A stretch of DNA of 64,000 nucleotides, taken from the NCBI RefSeq assembly GCF_007197995.1, contig NZ_VKKH01000006.1, forward strand, positions 62,001-126,000. Direction: 5' to 3'. Below, in pieces: positions 17,102 to 26,715 of the stretch; within the stretch, counting starts at the first letter, position 1; each line of letters opens with the position of its first letter. The position numbers and the translations under genes are program-made. Source of the DNA: Aliiglaciecola sp. M165. Lineage in GTDB: Bacteria; Pseudomonadota; Gammaproteobacteria; Enterobacterales; Alteromonadaceae. Under the pieces are notes generated by a model. The model was given only the letters and a program-made list of their open reading frames with translations, ran no database searches and was not told where the DNA came from.

Positions 17102-17994
17102 TTTTGCTCTCCTTGACGACGATGCATAACGCTAGTCAGAAAGATCTCTTCCAATGTCATGTTATCAACAGAATTCACTCGGATATTCTGTTGTTGGCAG
17201 GCTTGCAAAATGCTTGGGGTAAATTGGTTGCTCACCATTGAAGCGATACGGCCCTGCTGCTCTACGTGAATGACGTGACCCATAGGCAGCATTTCATGAT
17301 CGGAGGGCAATTCAATATTTATCCGTCGCCAATTTTCCAAGAATGTTTCTTTGTCGTTGGAATCGATAATCCGTCCACGATCAATAAAGGTTATTTGATC
17401 AGAGATTTTCTCAACATCTGCGGTGTTGTGAGAAGAAAATAGCACGGTACGCTGTTCATCTTGCAGAATAAGCGCCAGCTCATTCATGACCTCTTGTCTG
17501 GCGACGGGATCCAGGCCCGTCGTAGGTTCGTCGAGTACTAAAAGCTTGGGTTTACGAGCCAGCACCAACAATAGCTGAGCTTTGATATGTTGACCTTTGG
17601 AAAATTGTTTTATTTTTTGTTCGGTATTCAGATCAAATCGATTCAACAGCGCTTTTGCGTAGTTATCGTCCCAACTGGGGTAAATCGACTTAATGAATTG
17701 CATATGCCAGCCTAAATTTTTGGCGCCATACAAACGCATTTCCTCAGAACTGTAACCGACTTCCTGCTTTAAGTTAGCTTGTTCGTAGGGCAGCGTTCTG
17801 CCAAGCACATTGACCTTACCTTGATCCGCTTGCATCAAGCCCATAATGATCCGGATTGTGGTCGATTTTCCGGCACCATTAGCGCCCACAAACCCCATGA
17901 TTTGACCTGTGGGAAGCGTCAAATCAACGTTCTTCAATGCAAAGTATTTGAATGCTTTGCTGACGTCGTTTAATTGAATGGCAATATCGTTCAT
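17098..17994 (-). CDS. ABC transporter ATP-binding protein
   Basis: 298 residues from the ATG at 17994 (MNDIAIQLNDVSKAF); a TTG four codons upstream is less likely. Walker A is GANGAGKST (37-45), the signature is a divergent FSKGQHIKAQL, and Walker B is LLVLDEPTTGLDP, followed by the SSHNTADVEK H-loop. A C-terminal extension of about 90 residues may contact the permease. It is the middle gene of a GntR-ATPase-permease operon, 16 bp after the GntR stop. Confidence 0.93.
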   Translation of the reverse strand: MNDIAIQLNDVSKAFKYFALKNVDLTLPTGQIMGFVGANGAGKSTTIRIIMGLMQADQGKVNVLGRTLPYEQANLKQEVGYSSEEMRLYGAKNLGWHMQFIKSIYPSWDDNYAKALLNRFDLNTEQKIKQFSKGQHIKAQLLLVLARKPKLLVLDEPTTGLDPVARQEVMNELALILQDEQRTVLFSSHNTADVEKISDQITFIDRGRIIDSNDKETFLENWRRINIELPSDHEMLPMGHVIHVEQQGRIASMVSNQFTPSILQACQQQNIRVNSVDNMTLEEIFLTSVMHRRQGEQK

Positions 17995-18010
17995 TGTCGA
18001 TTCCAATATG

Positions 18011-18397
18011 TTATTTTTTAAGCATGCGCTGATAAACCTGCTGCAATCTCTGCACAGTGGCCGGTTCGTCCAAACCCATTTGGCGAGCTTGCTCTGCGAC
18101 CTGTGTAAGAAGTTGATCTAACTCCTCATCTTGCAGTTTTGTCTGCATGTTATCCGTTTGTGCAATGAAGGAACCCTTACCTTGTTGGGTAACAATTACG
18201 CCTTCACGCTCTAATTCCAGATACGCTCGTTTGACTGTGATCACGCTCACTCCGGTGCTGGCAGCTAATTCCCGAATAGATGGCAAATGAAACCCCGTTA
18301 GCCAATCGCCCACCATCACCTTTTGTTTTATTTGCGCCATGATCTGCAAATACATCGGGCGGTTATCTGTTTGTGACAGAAACAATTTAATCGTCAT
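18011..18397 (-). CDS. GntR-family regulator, YtrA subfamily
   Basis: 128 residues: an N-terminal winged helix (MYLQIMAQIKQKVMVGDW, LPSIRELAASTGVSVITVKR, LEREGVIVTQQGKGSFI) with only a short helical tail, the YtrA pattern. YtrA regulators sit at the head of ABC-transporter operons and repress them, as here. The promoter region carries repeated GTATATAC palindromes overlapping the predicted -10 box. Confidence 0.93.
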   Translation of the reverse strand: MTIKLFLSQTDNRPMYLQIMAQIKQKVMVGDWLTGFHLPSIRELAASTGVSVITVKRAYLELEREGVIVTQQGKGSFIAQTDNMQTKLQDEELDQLLTQVAEQARQMGLDEPATVQRLQQVYQRMLKK

Positions 18398-18413
18398 TAA
18401 AATGATTCACTGA

Positions 18414-18458
18414 GTATATACAATATGCACAGTATATACAGATATACACAGTTGACAA
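18414..18458 (-). promoter_or_regulatory. GntR/YtrA operator and promoter
   Basis: Two identical palindromes GTATATAC at 18414-18421 and 18432-18439, 18 bp apart, with a related GATATAC at 18441-18447. On the minus strand a TTGTCA -35 (18453-18458) and TATACT -10 (18431-18436) with a 16-bp spacer overlap the repeats. Repression by the first gene product is the natural reading. Confidence 0.65.
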
Positions 18459-18617
18459 ATGTTTTGTTTAAAAAATATTCTTTTAAATATTAAGTTGAGG
18501 CGTGAAGATTTTTTATCTGATTGATTTATATAAAAATATTCCATTGGCCGAGAATGGCATAGTTGCACCGAATATATTCAGTCGATATGCTTGCTGCATT
18601 GTTTCGATGAGAATGGC

Positions 18618-19523
18618 GTGGGTATAGGTGTGCGAATAAGCAAGCGGCTAGACAAGACGGCTTTTTACAAAATTCTGGCTCTGGCTGTAGGCTATTTTGT
18701 CATTCTCAATGTGTTTGAAGCTGCACAGCAATATTATTACATCAACAGTTTTAATCTCGCTGGTGCGTCGCAAGTCACGTTTTTTGATCTGCTATCAAAG
18801 CACAGTGCTCGTTGGCTGGTTTGGGGGCTCTCTGCGGTGCCTCTTGCTTATTTAGTTGCCAGATATCCAATCAACAAAAACACCTTATCGTTATCCGTGT
18901 TACTGCAATATTGTTCCGGCGTATTGGTGTTGCTGCTGCTGACAATTGCCATGATCAGCTTTTTACAGCTGTGGCAAGATGGTCAGGCTCTCAACGTATT
19001 TCTTGAATTTTTTGTCTTTATCGCTTTTCAAAAATCAGCGCTCTTTGTCAATGCGTATTTGGGCGTGATTTTATTGGTGCATTTGTATTTAAATGTTCAA
19101 GCGCTCGAAATGCGTATTGTTGAATTGGCTGACCTTAAGGGGCAGTACCAAAATTTGTACGATGATCTCAAATCTAAACCCGTTGCAGACTCTGAAACCA
19201 TTTTGCGCATTAAAGTAGGCAATCATGTCAAGGCGATAGTGTTGTCTGATGTGATATGGGTACAGGCTGATGATTATTGTGTAAAAATACACTGTAAACA
19301 GGGCAGCGCTTACAACTTGCGAAAATCGATGAAGGAACTTGAGACCGAGCTAGCGCCTAGAGGCTTTATTCGCATTCATCGTAACTCTATCGTTAATCAA
19401 AATGAAATTGCCTCATTCTGCTTTGGTAAAGATGCATCCATAGAATTGAAAAATGGTACTGTTCTGAATATTGCAGCCAGCCGGGTGGCTAAAATTCGTT
19501 CGGCTTTGCAACAAACGGCTTAG
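18618..19523 (+). CDS. Membrane-anchored LytTR-domain DNA-binding regulator
   Basis: About 301 residues. No ATG is available near the start; GTG at 18618 with GATGAG upstream is chosen, an upstream TTG at 18591 has no ribosome binding site. Four transmembrane helices (ALAVGYFVILNVF, WLVWGLSAVPLAYLV, GVLVLLLLTIAMISF, VNAYLGVILLVHLYL) are followed by a short linker and a C-terminal LytTR domain (VIWVQADDYCVKIHCKQG, LAPRGFIRIHRNSIVNQ, IAASRVAKIR). This places a DNA-binding domain on an integral membrane sensor with no receiver or kinase. It is followed by a phased direct repeat and the gene at 19655, the likely target. Confidence 0.87.
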   Translation: MGIGVRISKRLDKTAFYKILALAVGYFVILNVFEAAQQYYYINSFNLAGASQVTFFDLLSKHSARWLVWGLSAVPLAYLVARYPINKNTLSLSVLLQYCSGVLVLLLLTIAMISFLQLWQDGQALNVFLEFFVFIAFQKSALFVNAYLGVILLVHLYLNVQALEMRIVELADLKGQYQNLYDDLKSKPVADSETILRIKVGNHVKAIVLSDVIWVQADDYCVKIHCKQGSAYNLRKSMKELETELAPRGFIRIHRNSIVNQNEIASFCFGKDASIELKNGTVLNIAASRVAKIRSALQQTA

Positions 19524-19557
19524 CGCTATTCAGTTAAAAGCTGGCAATTTGAGTTAC

Positions 19558-19589
19558 TTCCCTGCAAAACTCCGGTAATTCCCTGCAAA
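19558..19589 (+). promoter_or_regulatory. Phased direct repeat, probable LytTR binding site
   Basis: TTCCCTGCAAA occurs twice, at 19558-19568 and 19579-19589, exactly 21 bp apart (two helical turns). LytTR proteins bind pairs of direct repeats with this spacing. The site is 35 bp after the lytTR gene and 66-97 bp before the gene at 19655; a TTTAAT/TAATAT -10 candidate follows near 19593-19600. Confidence 0.6.
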
Positions 19590-19654
19590 GACCATTTAAT
19601 ATGACACGACGATGGATATGATGAATTCTCAATTTCAAATAGAAGGTATTTTTA

Positions 19655-20248
19655 ATGAGATTCAGACCCGGTCTTTTTCTGCTGGTACTGTCAGTCAATT
19701 GTCATTCTTTGCTGTATGCACAACCGTCAAAACTTTACCAATACGAACCTTCGGTTAAACATCCTTATGGCGTCGTAAATCCCAAAGCACCAGAACAAAT
19801 TAGAGATTTTGCAGCATTAGTAGGTAACAGCCAGTGCCAATCCACCGCTCGAAACCCGGACGGCACGTGGCAGCAACCTGAAGCAATTTTGTGGCGTTAT
19901 AAATACATCATGAATGGGCTGGCGATACAGGATGAAACCTTAAAGCCAGACGGCAGTCATTCAGGCAGCATTCGCCAGTACCTTCCTGACGAGAAAAAAT
20001 GGTTTGTGCACTATTACTCTTCCAGCTCTCCGACGACCGCTTTACCTGCCTGGAGCGGGAATAAAACCAAAGACGGGAATATAATTCTCTACCGGGAGCA
20101 AAAAGCCCCAAATGGTATGGAAGGCTTTTATCGAATCACGTTTTTTGACATCAGTGATGCAAAGTTTGAATGGAAAGGTGAATGGGTAGACAAGGAAGAA
20201 AAAATTGTATACCCGACTTGGAAGATCAGCTGTAAGAAAAAAGTGTAG
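19655..20248 (+). CDS. Secreted hypothetical protein, 197 residues
   Basis: A signal peptide (FLLVLSVNCHSLLYA, cleavage near residue 22) is followed by a beta-rich domain with ILWRYKYIMNGLAIQDE, MEGFYRITFFDISDAKFEWKGEW and a C-terminal Cys (WKISCKKKV) that could pair with the Cys near residue 61. The pattern (IQDE, then FEWKGEW) resembles DUF1579-like proteins, an assignment made by eye. It is the only plus-strand gene behind the LytTR regulator and is preceded by the phased repeat, so it is probably its target. Function unknown. Confidence 0.75.
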   Translation: MRFRPGLFLLVLSVNCHSLLYAQPSKLYQYEPSVKHPYGVVNPKAPEQIRDFAALVGNSQCQSTARNPDGTWQQPEAILWRYKYIMNGLAIQDETLKPDGSHSGSIRQYLPDEKKWFVHYYSSSSPTTALPAWSGNKTKDGNIILYREQKAPNGMEGFYRITFFDISDAKFEWKGEWVDKEEKIVYPTWKISCKKKV

Positions 20249-20312
20249 GATTGGCCATCTGCAGCAAAGGTCAACATGCTCTAGTGTTGTTTAAGAGATT
20301 CCCGCCAAAAAC

Positions 20313-20588
20313 GCGCGGGAACGACGCGGGATTGTGCGCGGGAACGACGAGGGATTGTGCGCGGGAACGACGTGGGATTGTGCGCGGGAACGACGAGGGA
20401 TTGTGCGCGGGAACGACGTGGGATTGTGCGCGGGAACGACGTGGGATTATGCGCGGGAATGACGCAGGATTGTGCGAGGGAATGACGTGGGATTGTGCGC
20501 GGGAACGACATAGGATTGTGCGCGGGAACGACGTGGGATTGTGCGCGGGAACGACGTGGGATTGTGCGCGGGAATGACGTAGGAATTT
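20313..20588. repeat. Tandem repeat array, 12 copies of a 23-bp unit
   Basis: Exactly 12 tandem units of 23 bp; the commonest form is GCGCGGGAACGACGTGGGATTGT with up to about five substitutions and no indels. Read on the other strand the unit contains CGTCGTTCCCGCG, related to the CGTCATTCCCGCG motif common in small dispersed repeats. The unit is not divisible by three, so open frames through it are an artefact. It is GC-richer than its neighbours and lies between convergent genes. Confidence 0.95.
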
Positions 20589-20624
20589 GCACCGTCCCAC
20601 AAAACTAAACGTCATCTCTTATAA

Positions 20625-20676
20625 ATCAAACGTCATCTCCGAGTGCTCTTGTGCGCACGCAGTTCGGAGATCTCTT
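20625..20676. repeat. Copy of a dispersed palindromic element
   Basis: CGTCATCTCCGAGTGCTCTTG...TTCGGAG at about 20625-20676, sharing CCGAGTGCTCTTGT with the longer element at 58154-58245. It has inverted arms CTCCGA / TCGGAG. Lies directly after the 23-bp array, in the gap between convergent genes. Confidence 0.6.
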
Positions 20677-20710
20677 AGCTCAACATAGCAGATCAAAACA
20701 CCTGTTCAGA

Positions 20711-21562
20711 TTAACGGTTTTTCAACCTTGCCATAATAAATTCCGACAGCTTGGCACTAATTTGTGGATGCTGGGTGTCTTGGTTAAACAAACAGATTTT
20801 GATTTTACCCAAATTAGGCAACGAACGGCTGCGAATAATACTTAGCGAATCTGGCACACTAGAACTCGCCAACGCCGTAACACCTAAGCCTTGTTTTATC
20901 GCGGCTATTAAACCGTATAAATCGGCATTGGTGTAGGTGATCCGCCAGGCAACCGTTTGCTGTTTGAGCATCTGAATAACACGGCTGCGGTACACACAGC
21001 CGTCAGGTGCCAACACTAAAAATACCTGGCTACTTGGCAATGGGCGAGTACTGTCACCAACCCAGACCAGGTCATCTTCTAGTACCAATTCGCCTTGGGT
21101 TTGTTGAGTGGGGGGGACCAAGGCGAGGATCAAATCAAAGTCGTTACGACGGTTTTCATCGAGCAAATTACGACTCAGCGCAGACGTGACCTCAAGGGCA
21201 ACGTCGGGATATTGATTACTAAACTCGCCGATGATGCTGGGCAGTAAGGTGGTGGCAAATTCACTTGGGATGCCCAGACGAAGCCGACCGCGTAAAGACG
21301 ATTGTTCAAACTGACGAAAAATATCGTCGTTCAAATTTAGCATCTGCTTGGCATGCGCCAACAATCCTTTGCCATCTTGGTTGACTAGCTGTCGCTGACC
21401 CACCTTGTCAAACAGCTTTCGGCCCAGTTGCTCTTCCAATTTTTTAATTTGCAAACTCACAGCGGGTTGCGAGCGACCAAGTATGTCCCCAGCCTTGGCA
21501 AAGCCACCTTGTTCTACCACTAAAACAAAGGTGCGCAAGTTGTCGAGAGAGAGCTGCTTCAA
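20711..21562 (-). CDS. LysR-family transcriptional regulator
   Basis: 283 residues. The only in-frame start after the upstream stop is TTG at 21562 (MKQLSLDNLRTFVLVVEQ), with a GGGG stretch before it. Winged helix at residues 5-45 (GGFAKAGDILGRSQPAVSLQIKKLE), then a LysR substrate domain that is slightly short. It is divergent from gcvT, 147 bp apart, so regulation of the glycine cleavage operon is plausible, yet the HTH (SQPAVSLQI) is not the GcvA type. Other divergent roles cannot be excluded. Confidence 0.87.
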   Translation of the reverse strand: MKQLSLDNLRTFVLVVEQGGFAKAGDILGRSQPAVSLQIKKLEEQLGRKLFDKVGQRQLVNQDGKGLLAHAKQMLNLNDDIFRQFEQSSLRGRLRLGIPSEFATTLLPSIIGEFSNQYPDVALEVTSALSRNLLDENRRNDFDLILALVPPTQQTQGELVLEDDLVWVGDSTRPLPSSQVFLVLAPDGCVYRSRVIQMLKQQTVAWRITYTNADLYGLIAAIKQGLGVTALASSSVPDSLSIIRSRSLPNLGKIKICLFNQDTQHPQISAKLSEFIMARLKNR

Positions 21563-21709
21563 GGGATTTGCCCCGTATTGGCTATAAAAATTGTTAATCT
21601 AACTAATTTAATACATTTAAAATTATTATGTAAGCATTTGAATAATCAATTTGTTCAATTGAGTAAGCATTTCTATACTTCTTGCACTTAAATTTCAGGC
21701 GAGTGTGCA

Positions 21710-22789
21710 ATGAGCAATAAAACGGTACTTCATCCAAAGCATATCGAAGCAGGCGCAAAAATGGTCGATTTCCATGGCTGGGAAATGCCTATCAATTATG
21801 GGTCACAAATCGAAGAACATCATGCAGTGCGCAAAGATGTAGGTATGTTTGATGTATCTCATATGACCATCGTTGATGTGCAGGGGCCTCAAGCTCAAGC
21901 ATACTTGCGTAAATTGCTCGCCAACGACGTGGCGAAACTTACCGCTAAAGGCAAAGCCCTATACAGCGGCATGCTTAATGAGGAAGGCGGTGTTGTTGAC
22001 GATTTGATTGTCTATCACTTTGACCAAACTAACTATCGTTTGGTGGTGAATTCTGCAACCCGTGAAAAAGACATGAATTGGTTAAATGGCGTAGCGTCAG
22101 GCTTTGATGTGATTATCACCGAACGCCCCGAATTTGCCATGATCGCGGTACAAGGCCCTAACGCAAAAGAGAAAGCGGCGACTTTGTTTTCAGATGCACA
22201 AAAAGAAGCCGTAGCCGACATGAAGCCGTTTTTTGGTGTGCAAGCTGAAGATTTGTTTATCGCCACTACAGGCTATACCGGCGAAGCGGGTTACGAAATT
22301 ATGGTTCCTAATGACGCCGCTGCTGATTTTTGGCAACGTTTGCTAGACGCTGGCGTTGTTCCCTGTGGTTTAGGTGCACGAGACACCTTGCGCCTTGAAG
22401 CGGGCATGAATCTGTACGGTCAGGACATGGACGAAACCATCTCTCCACTTGCCGCTAACATGGGCTGGACCATCACATGGGAGCCAGTTGACCGTGATTT
22501 TATGGGCCGTAGCGCACTTGAAACTCAAAAAGCCGAAGGCACTCACAAGTTAGTGGGGCTGGTCATGACCGACAAAGGCGTTTTGCGTAGCGGTCAGGTG
22601 GTAAAAGTTGCAGAAGGCGAGGGTGTGATCACCTCGGGTACCTTTTCTCCAACCTTAGGACACAGTATTGCGATGGCACGAATTCCTGCCACAGCACAAA
22701 CGACTGCAGAAGTTGAAATGCGTAAAAAGTGGGTTACAGTGAATATCGTCAAACCCAGTTTTGTCCGCAATGGAAAAAGTGTTTTATAA
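21710..22789 (+). CDS. gcvT: Glycine cleavage system T protein (aminomethyltransferase)
   Basis: Transfers the methylene group of the aminomethyl-lipoyl H protein to tetrahydrofolate, releasing ammonia. 359 residues, usual length. Family features: [16 protein letters not shown] near residue 22, [29 protein letters not shown] and [20 protein letters not shown] for folate binding. First gene of gcvT-gcvH-gcvP; no glycine riboswitch is visible in the 147-bp upstream region. A 20-bp inverted repeat lies between it and gcvH. Confidence 0.97.
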   Translation: MSNKTVLHPKHIEAGAKMVDFHGWEMPINYGSQIEEHHAVRKDVGMFDVSHMTIVDVQGPQAQAYLRKLLANDVAKLTAKGKALYSGMLNEEGGVVDDLIVYHFDQTNYRLVVNSATREKDMNWLNGVASGFDVIITERPEFAMIAVQGPNAKEKAATLFSDAQKEAVADMKPFFGVQAEDLFIATTGYTGEAGYEIMVPNDAAADFWQRLLDAGVVPCGLGARDTLRLEAGMNLYGQDMDETISPLAANMGWTITWEPVDRDFMGRSALETQKAEGTHKLVGLVMTDKGVLRSGQVVKVAEGEGVITSGTFSPTLGHSIAMARIPATAQTTAEVEMRKKWVTVNIVKPSFVRNGKSVL

Positions 22790-22796
22790 GAAAAAT

Positions 22797-22853
22797 AGGG
22801 GTCGGAGTGAATTTCCGATTGAAAGTGTAAAGGGGAAATTCACTCCGACCCCT
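22797..22853. repeat. REP-like 57-bp palindrome between gcvT and gcvH
   Basis: Perfect 20-bp arms (AGGGGTCGGAGTGAATTTCC and its complement) around a 17-nt loop, followed by a short TTTATTAT. The GGGGTC(G/A)GAGT core resembles REP units mobilised by RAYT transposases, a likeness recalled from other genomes and not checked. It could also attenuate or stabilise the gcv transcript. Confidence 0.75.
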
Positions 22854-22887
22854 TTATTATATTAATGACAACAATTTAGGAACGATT

Positions 22888-23277
22888 ATGAGCAACATAC
22901 CTTCAGAATTACGCTATGCCTCTACTCACGAATGGGTTCGTGATGAAGGCGACGGCACCTACACAGTAGGGATCACTGAACACGCACAAGAGCTTCTTGG
23001 CGACATGGTGTTTGTTGAATTACCAGACGTAGACGACGAAATCAGTGCAGGGGACGACGTTGCCGTGGCAGAGTCTGTAAAAGCCGCTTCAGATGTTTAC
23101 GCACCAATTTCTGGCAAAGTTGTTGCGGTAAACGAAGATTTGGAAGATACCCCAGAACTTGTTAACACTGATGCCTTTGGCGACGGCTGGATGTTCCGAG
23201 TGAAAGCGGACGATGCCAGCGAAGTTGAGAATCTGCTTGATGCCGAAGGTTATCAAAACAGCATCGACGAAGACTAA
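22888..23277 (+). CDS. gcvH: Glycine cleavage system H protein
   Basis: Lipoyl carrier of the glycine cleavage complex, shuttling the aminomethyl group from P to T protein. 129 residues, normal length, acidic. The lipoylation lysine is K65 in [15 protein letters not shown], and [17 protein letters not shown] is the family N-terminus. It is 98 bp after gcvT, with the 20-bp palindrome in between, and 75 bp before gcvP. Confidence 0.97.
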   Translation: MSNIPSELRYASTHEWVRDEGDGTYTVGITEHAQELLGDMVFVELPDVDDEISAGDDVAVAESVKAASDVYAPISGKVVAVNEDLEDTPELVNTDAFGDGWMFRVKADDASEVENLLDAEGYQNSIDED

Positions 23278-23288
23278 TCGCGATTTTC

Positions 23289-23313
23289 TCGGTTAGCGTT
23301 TTAGGCTAGCCGA
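23289..23313 (+). other. Weak hairpin between gcvH and gcvP
   Basis: CGGTTAGC-loop-GCTAGCCG stem with one G-U pair, followed by a T-rich stretch (actttcatttttct). It could partly attenuate transcription into gcvP; alternatively it is incidental. Confidence 0.35.
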
Positions 23314-23352
23314 CTTTCATTTTTCTATCTTCTTTTTTAAGGGCAGTACAGC

Positions 23353-26250
23353 ATGTCAAACGAGCTTTATTCACTGACACAATTAGAACAAACAGAAGAC
23401 TTTGTTCGTCGTCATATCGGGCCAAGTGAGTCAGAAATGGCAGAAATGCTATCTTTCATCGGTGCCGATTCTCTCGATGATTTGATGAAACAGACTGTAC
23501 CGGCTGGCATTCGCTTGACCGAAGCCCTTAAAGTAGGAGAGAGCGTCACTGAGTCTCAGGCCCTTGCTGATTTGAAACAGGTCGCGCAGAAAAATACCAT
23601 TAACCGATCCTTTATTGGTATGGGTTACACCGACACGCTAACGCCAAATGTGATTTTGCGTAACGTGTTGGAAAATCCAGGTTGGTACACGGCATATACG
23701 CCATATCAGCCAGAAATAGCCCAGGGCCGATTGGAAGCACTGCTTAATTTCCAACAACTCACTATCGATTTGACCGGGTTAGAATTGGCCTCGGCATCTT
23801 TGCTCGATGAAGCCACCGCTGCGGCTGAAGCGATGGGTCTGGCAAAACGTGTATCTAAAAACAAAAAAGCCAATGCTTACTTTGTTGCAGACGACGTGCA
23901 CCCACAAACTCTGGACGTGATTAAAACCCGTGCAGATATGTTTGGCTTTGACGTAATCGTTGGCCAAGAAACTGAAGCGGCGGAGCATGATGTGTTTGGT
24001 GCCTTGTTGCAATATCCAGGAACTTCAGGCGAAGTCAAAGATTTAACCGCCACGATCGAAGCACTTCACAATAACAAAGCCATAGTAGCGGTAGCTGCTG
24101 ATATCATGAGTTTAGTACTGTTAAAGTCTCCTGGTGAGATGGGGGCAGATGTTGTGTTGGGTTCGGCACAGCGTTTTGGCGTGCCTATGGGCTATGGTGG
24201 CCCTCACGCGGCATTTTTTGCCACTCGCGATGCTTACAAACGTTCATTGCCTGGCCGTATCATTGGTGTGTCAAAAGACACCCGAGGTCGCCCAGCACTG
24301 CGTATGGCGTTGCAAACGCGTGAGCAACACATTCGCCGTGAAAAAGCCAATTCAAACATTTGTACTGCCCAAGTTTTGCTTGCCAATATGGCCTCATTCT
24401 ATGCGGTGTACCACGGACCTGAAGGCTTAAAAACCATTGCAAGTCGTATCAATCGTTTTGCGGACCTGCTTGCAACCGCCTTGGTCCGCCATGGTTATGC
24501 ACTGAAACACAGCAGTTGGTTCGATACGATTACGGTGTTGGTCGACGACAAGCCATCTTTGGTCAAAGTCGCCGCAGAAAAAGGCATGAACCTGCGTTCA
24601 GATCTCGACGATGCCGTGGGGATCACGTTTGACGAAACCACTACACGCAAAGATGTGATGGATCTAATTGATTTGTTATGTGGGCCAGAGCACGGTTTTA
24701 CTATCGAATTATTGGATGCAGAGGTGACCACTCAAGGTTCTACGTCACTACCAGCAGACTTGGTGCGTACAACGCCTATTTTGACCCACGAGGTTTTTAA
24801 TTCGTATCATTCCGAAACCGAAATGCTGCGCTACATTAAGTCGCTGGAAGACAAAGATTTAGCATTAAACCATTCGATGATCAGCTTGGGCTCTTGTACC
24901 ATGAAACTCAATGCGACGGCTGAAATGATCCCGGTGACCTGGCCTGAATTTGGCAAGTTGCATCCCTTTGCACCGGTTGAGCAGGCTAAAGGTTATCAGG
25001 AAATGATTGAAGAGCTTAGTGACTGGTTGATTGATATCACCGGTTACGACGCCATGTCGATGCAACCTAACTCAGGTGCACAAGGTGAGTATGCAGGTCT
25101 TATCGCGATCAAGCGCTATCACGAGAGCTGTGGCGAAGGGCATCGTAATGTCTGTTTGATCCCTAGCTCAGCTCATGGTACCAACCCAGCATCAGCGCAA
25201 ATGGTCAGTTTAAAAGTGGTTGTTGTGGATTGTGATAAAGACGGAAACGTTGATTTAGCCGACCTTCGCAAAAAAGCCGAAGAAGTTGCTGATAACTTGT
25301 CTTGCGCGATGATCACTTACCCTTCCACACACGGTGTGTACGAAGAAACTGTCAAAGAAATCTGTGACATCGTGCACCAATACGGTGGTCAGGTATACAT
25401 GGATGGCGCCAATATGAATGCACAGGTTGGTGTAACGTCTCCGGGCCTAATTGGCTCTGACGTGTCCCACCTAAACTTGCACAAGACCTTCTGTATTCCT
25501 CACGGTGGTGGTGGACCTGGCATGGGGCCAATAGGCGTGAAAAAACACCTAGAACCCTTCTTGCCAAACCATCAGGTAATCGATACCGCTAATACTTCAC
25601 AAGGCAATGGCGCAGTCTCTGCGGCGCCTTGGGGCAGTGCGTCTATCCTGCCAATCAGCTACATGTACATCAGAATGATGGGTAGCGAAGGGCTGAAAAA
25701 GGCAACTGAAGTCGCAATGCTAAATGCTAACTATGTTGCGAACAAACTCGATGGACATTACGAGGTGCTTTATCGTGGCCGCAACAACCGTGTGGCTCAC
25801 GAATGTATTATCGACTTACGTCCGTTAAAAGAAGCCTCTGGCGTAACGGAAATGGACGTTGCCAAGCGCTTAAACGACTACGGTTTCCACGCGCCTACAA
25901 TGAGCTTCCCGGTAGCAGGCACACTGATGATCGAACCTACCGAATCAGAAGCCAAAGCTGAATTGGACCGCTTCATTGAAGCAATGATAGGCATCCGCGA
26001 AGAGATCGCCAAGGTAGAAAGCGGTGACTGGGACGCAACGGACAACCCTCTGCACAACGCACCACACACCCTAGACGATATCTGTGACAACGACTGGAGC
26101 CGAAGCTACGACCGCAAACTCGCCGCATACCCAGTTGAAGCCGTGGCAAGAAACAAATTCTGGCCCAGCGTAAACCGTATCGACGATGTATACGGTGACA
26201 GAAACCTTGTGTGTTCTTGTCCGGATATGGATTCTTATCGGGAAGAGTGA
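23353..26250 (+). CDS. gcvP: Glycine dehydrogenase (decarboxylating), P protein
   Basis: PLP-dependent decarboxylase that moves the aminomethyl group of glycine onto the H protein. 965 residues, the single-chain form usual in gammaproteobacteria. The PLP lysine is K711 in [40 protein letters not shown] is also present. The C-terminal Cys-rich end ([12 protein letters not shown]) matches family members. Last gene of the gcvTHP operon. Confidence 0.97.
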   Translation: MSNELYSLTQLEQTEDFVRRHIGPSESEMAEMLSFIGADSLDDLMKQTVPAGIRLTEALKVGESVTESQALADLKQVAQKNTINRSFIGMGYTDTLTPNVILRNVLENPGWYTAYTPYQPEIAQGRLEALLNFQQLTIDLTGLELASASLLDEATAAAEAMGLAKRVSKNKKANAYFVADDVHPQTLDVIKTRADMFGFDVIVGQETEAAEHDVFGALLQYPGTSGEVKDLTATIEALHNNKAIVAVAADIMSLVLLKSPGEMGADVVLGSAQRFGVPMGYGGPHAAFFATRDAYKRSLPGRIIGVSKDTRGRPALRMALQTREQHIRREKANSNICTAQVLLANMASFYAVYHGPEGLKTIASRINRFADLLATALVRHGYALKHSSWFDTITVLVDDKPSLVKVAAEKGMNLRSDLDDAVGITFDETTTRKDVMDLIDLLCGPEHGFTIELLDAEVTTQGSTSLPADLVRTTPILTHEVFNSYHSETEMLRYIKSLEDKDLALNHSMISLGSCTMKLNATAEMIPVTWPEFGKLHPFAPVEQAKGYQEMIEELSDWLIDITGYDAMSMQPNSGAQGEYAGLIAIKRYHESCGEGHRNVCLIPSSAHGTNPASAQMVSLKVVVVDCDKDGNVDLADLRKKAEEVADNLSCAMITYPSTHGVYEETVKEICDIVHQYGGQVYMDGANMNAQVGVTSPGLIGSDVSHLNLHKTFCIPHGGGGPGMGPIGVKKHLEPFLPNHQVIDTANTSQGNGAVSAAPWGSASILPISYMYIRMMGSEGLKKATEVAMLNANYVANKLDGHYEVLYRGRNNRVAHECIIDLRPLKEASGVTEMDVAKRLNDYGFHAPTMSFPVAGTLMIEPTESEAKAELDRFIEAMIGIREEIAKVESGDWDATDNPLHNAPHTLDDICDNDWSRSYDRKLAAYPVEAVARNKFWPSVNRIDDVYGDRNLVCSCPDMDSYREE

Positions 26251-26421
26251 TGAGTGAAATACCTCAAAAACTAATGCAAATTAAGACTTCCTGAGTCGCA
26301 CCATTGAAAAGGTGTATATTCGTTGCTCCGACGGTATACGCCCTTTCTAAGTTATAAATGGCCAATTTTAAATTGCTTAACGAAGGGCGCATCTAAAAAT
26401 AGGGTGAGGGGATTGGTATTT

Positions 26422-26651
26422 CACCCCAACTCAGGATAAGCGAAGCCTCTCAACACCGTTATTTTTGTGCCTATCGGCGTTGCGATTTCTAGCAATAGCT
26501 GGCTACTACGTTCGAAAGCACGCCTTGATATCCACAAAAATATCAATGTCGAGCACCCATTTCATTGTGCAGGTTCGATTAAGATAGATATATCTTTAAA
26601 ATTTAGTGAATATTTACATTCAATCGACCTCGCTTATCCCGAGTTGCGGTT
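26422..26651. mobile_element. 230-bp MITE, copy A
   Basis: Non-coding element of 230 bp with 19-bp terminal inverted repeats: CACCCCAACTCAGGATAAG on the left and, read inverted, AACCGCAACTCGGGATAAG on the right. ATTT flanks both ends and may be a target duplication. Copy B at 52665-52894 has the same length and matching termini; when A is inverted the last 109 bases of both copies are the same length and many blocks match. It lies between gcvP and a lipoprotein gene; the rest of 26251-26715 shows no gene. Confidence 0.85.
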
Positions 26652-26715
26652 ATTTACTTTGCACTATCGGAGAATAGTGACTAAGGTTTAGACAAAAATA
26701 TGACAAGGAAGTGAA

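Noticed and set aside
20313-20588. CRISPR array
   Set aside because: Units are directly adjacent with no variable spacers and no cas genes are near.
20251-20615. Open frames on both strands through the 23-bp repeats (about 100-114 residues)
   Set aside because: The unit length is not a multiple of three and the frames are simply cyclic translations of the repeat; no ribosome binding site or domain.
21563-21709. Glycine riboswitch upstream of gcvT
   Set aside because: The 147-bp AT-rich leader lacks the conserved purine-rich glycine aptamer pattern; too short for a tandem aptamer.
26467-26691. 74-residue frame next to the lipoprotein gene
   Set aside because: It lies inside MITE copy A and runs through its right terminus.
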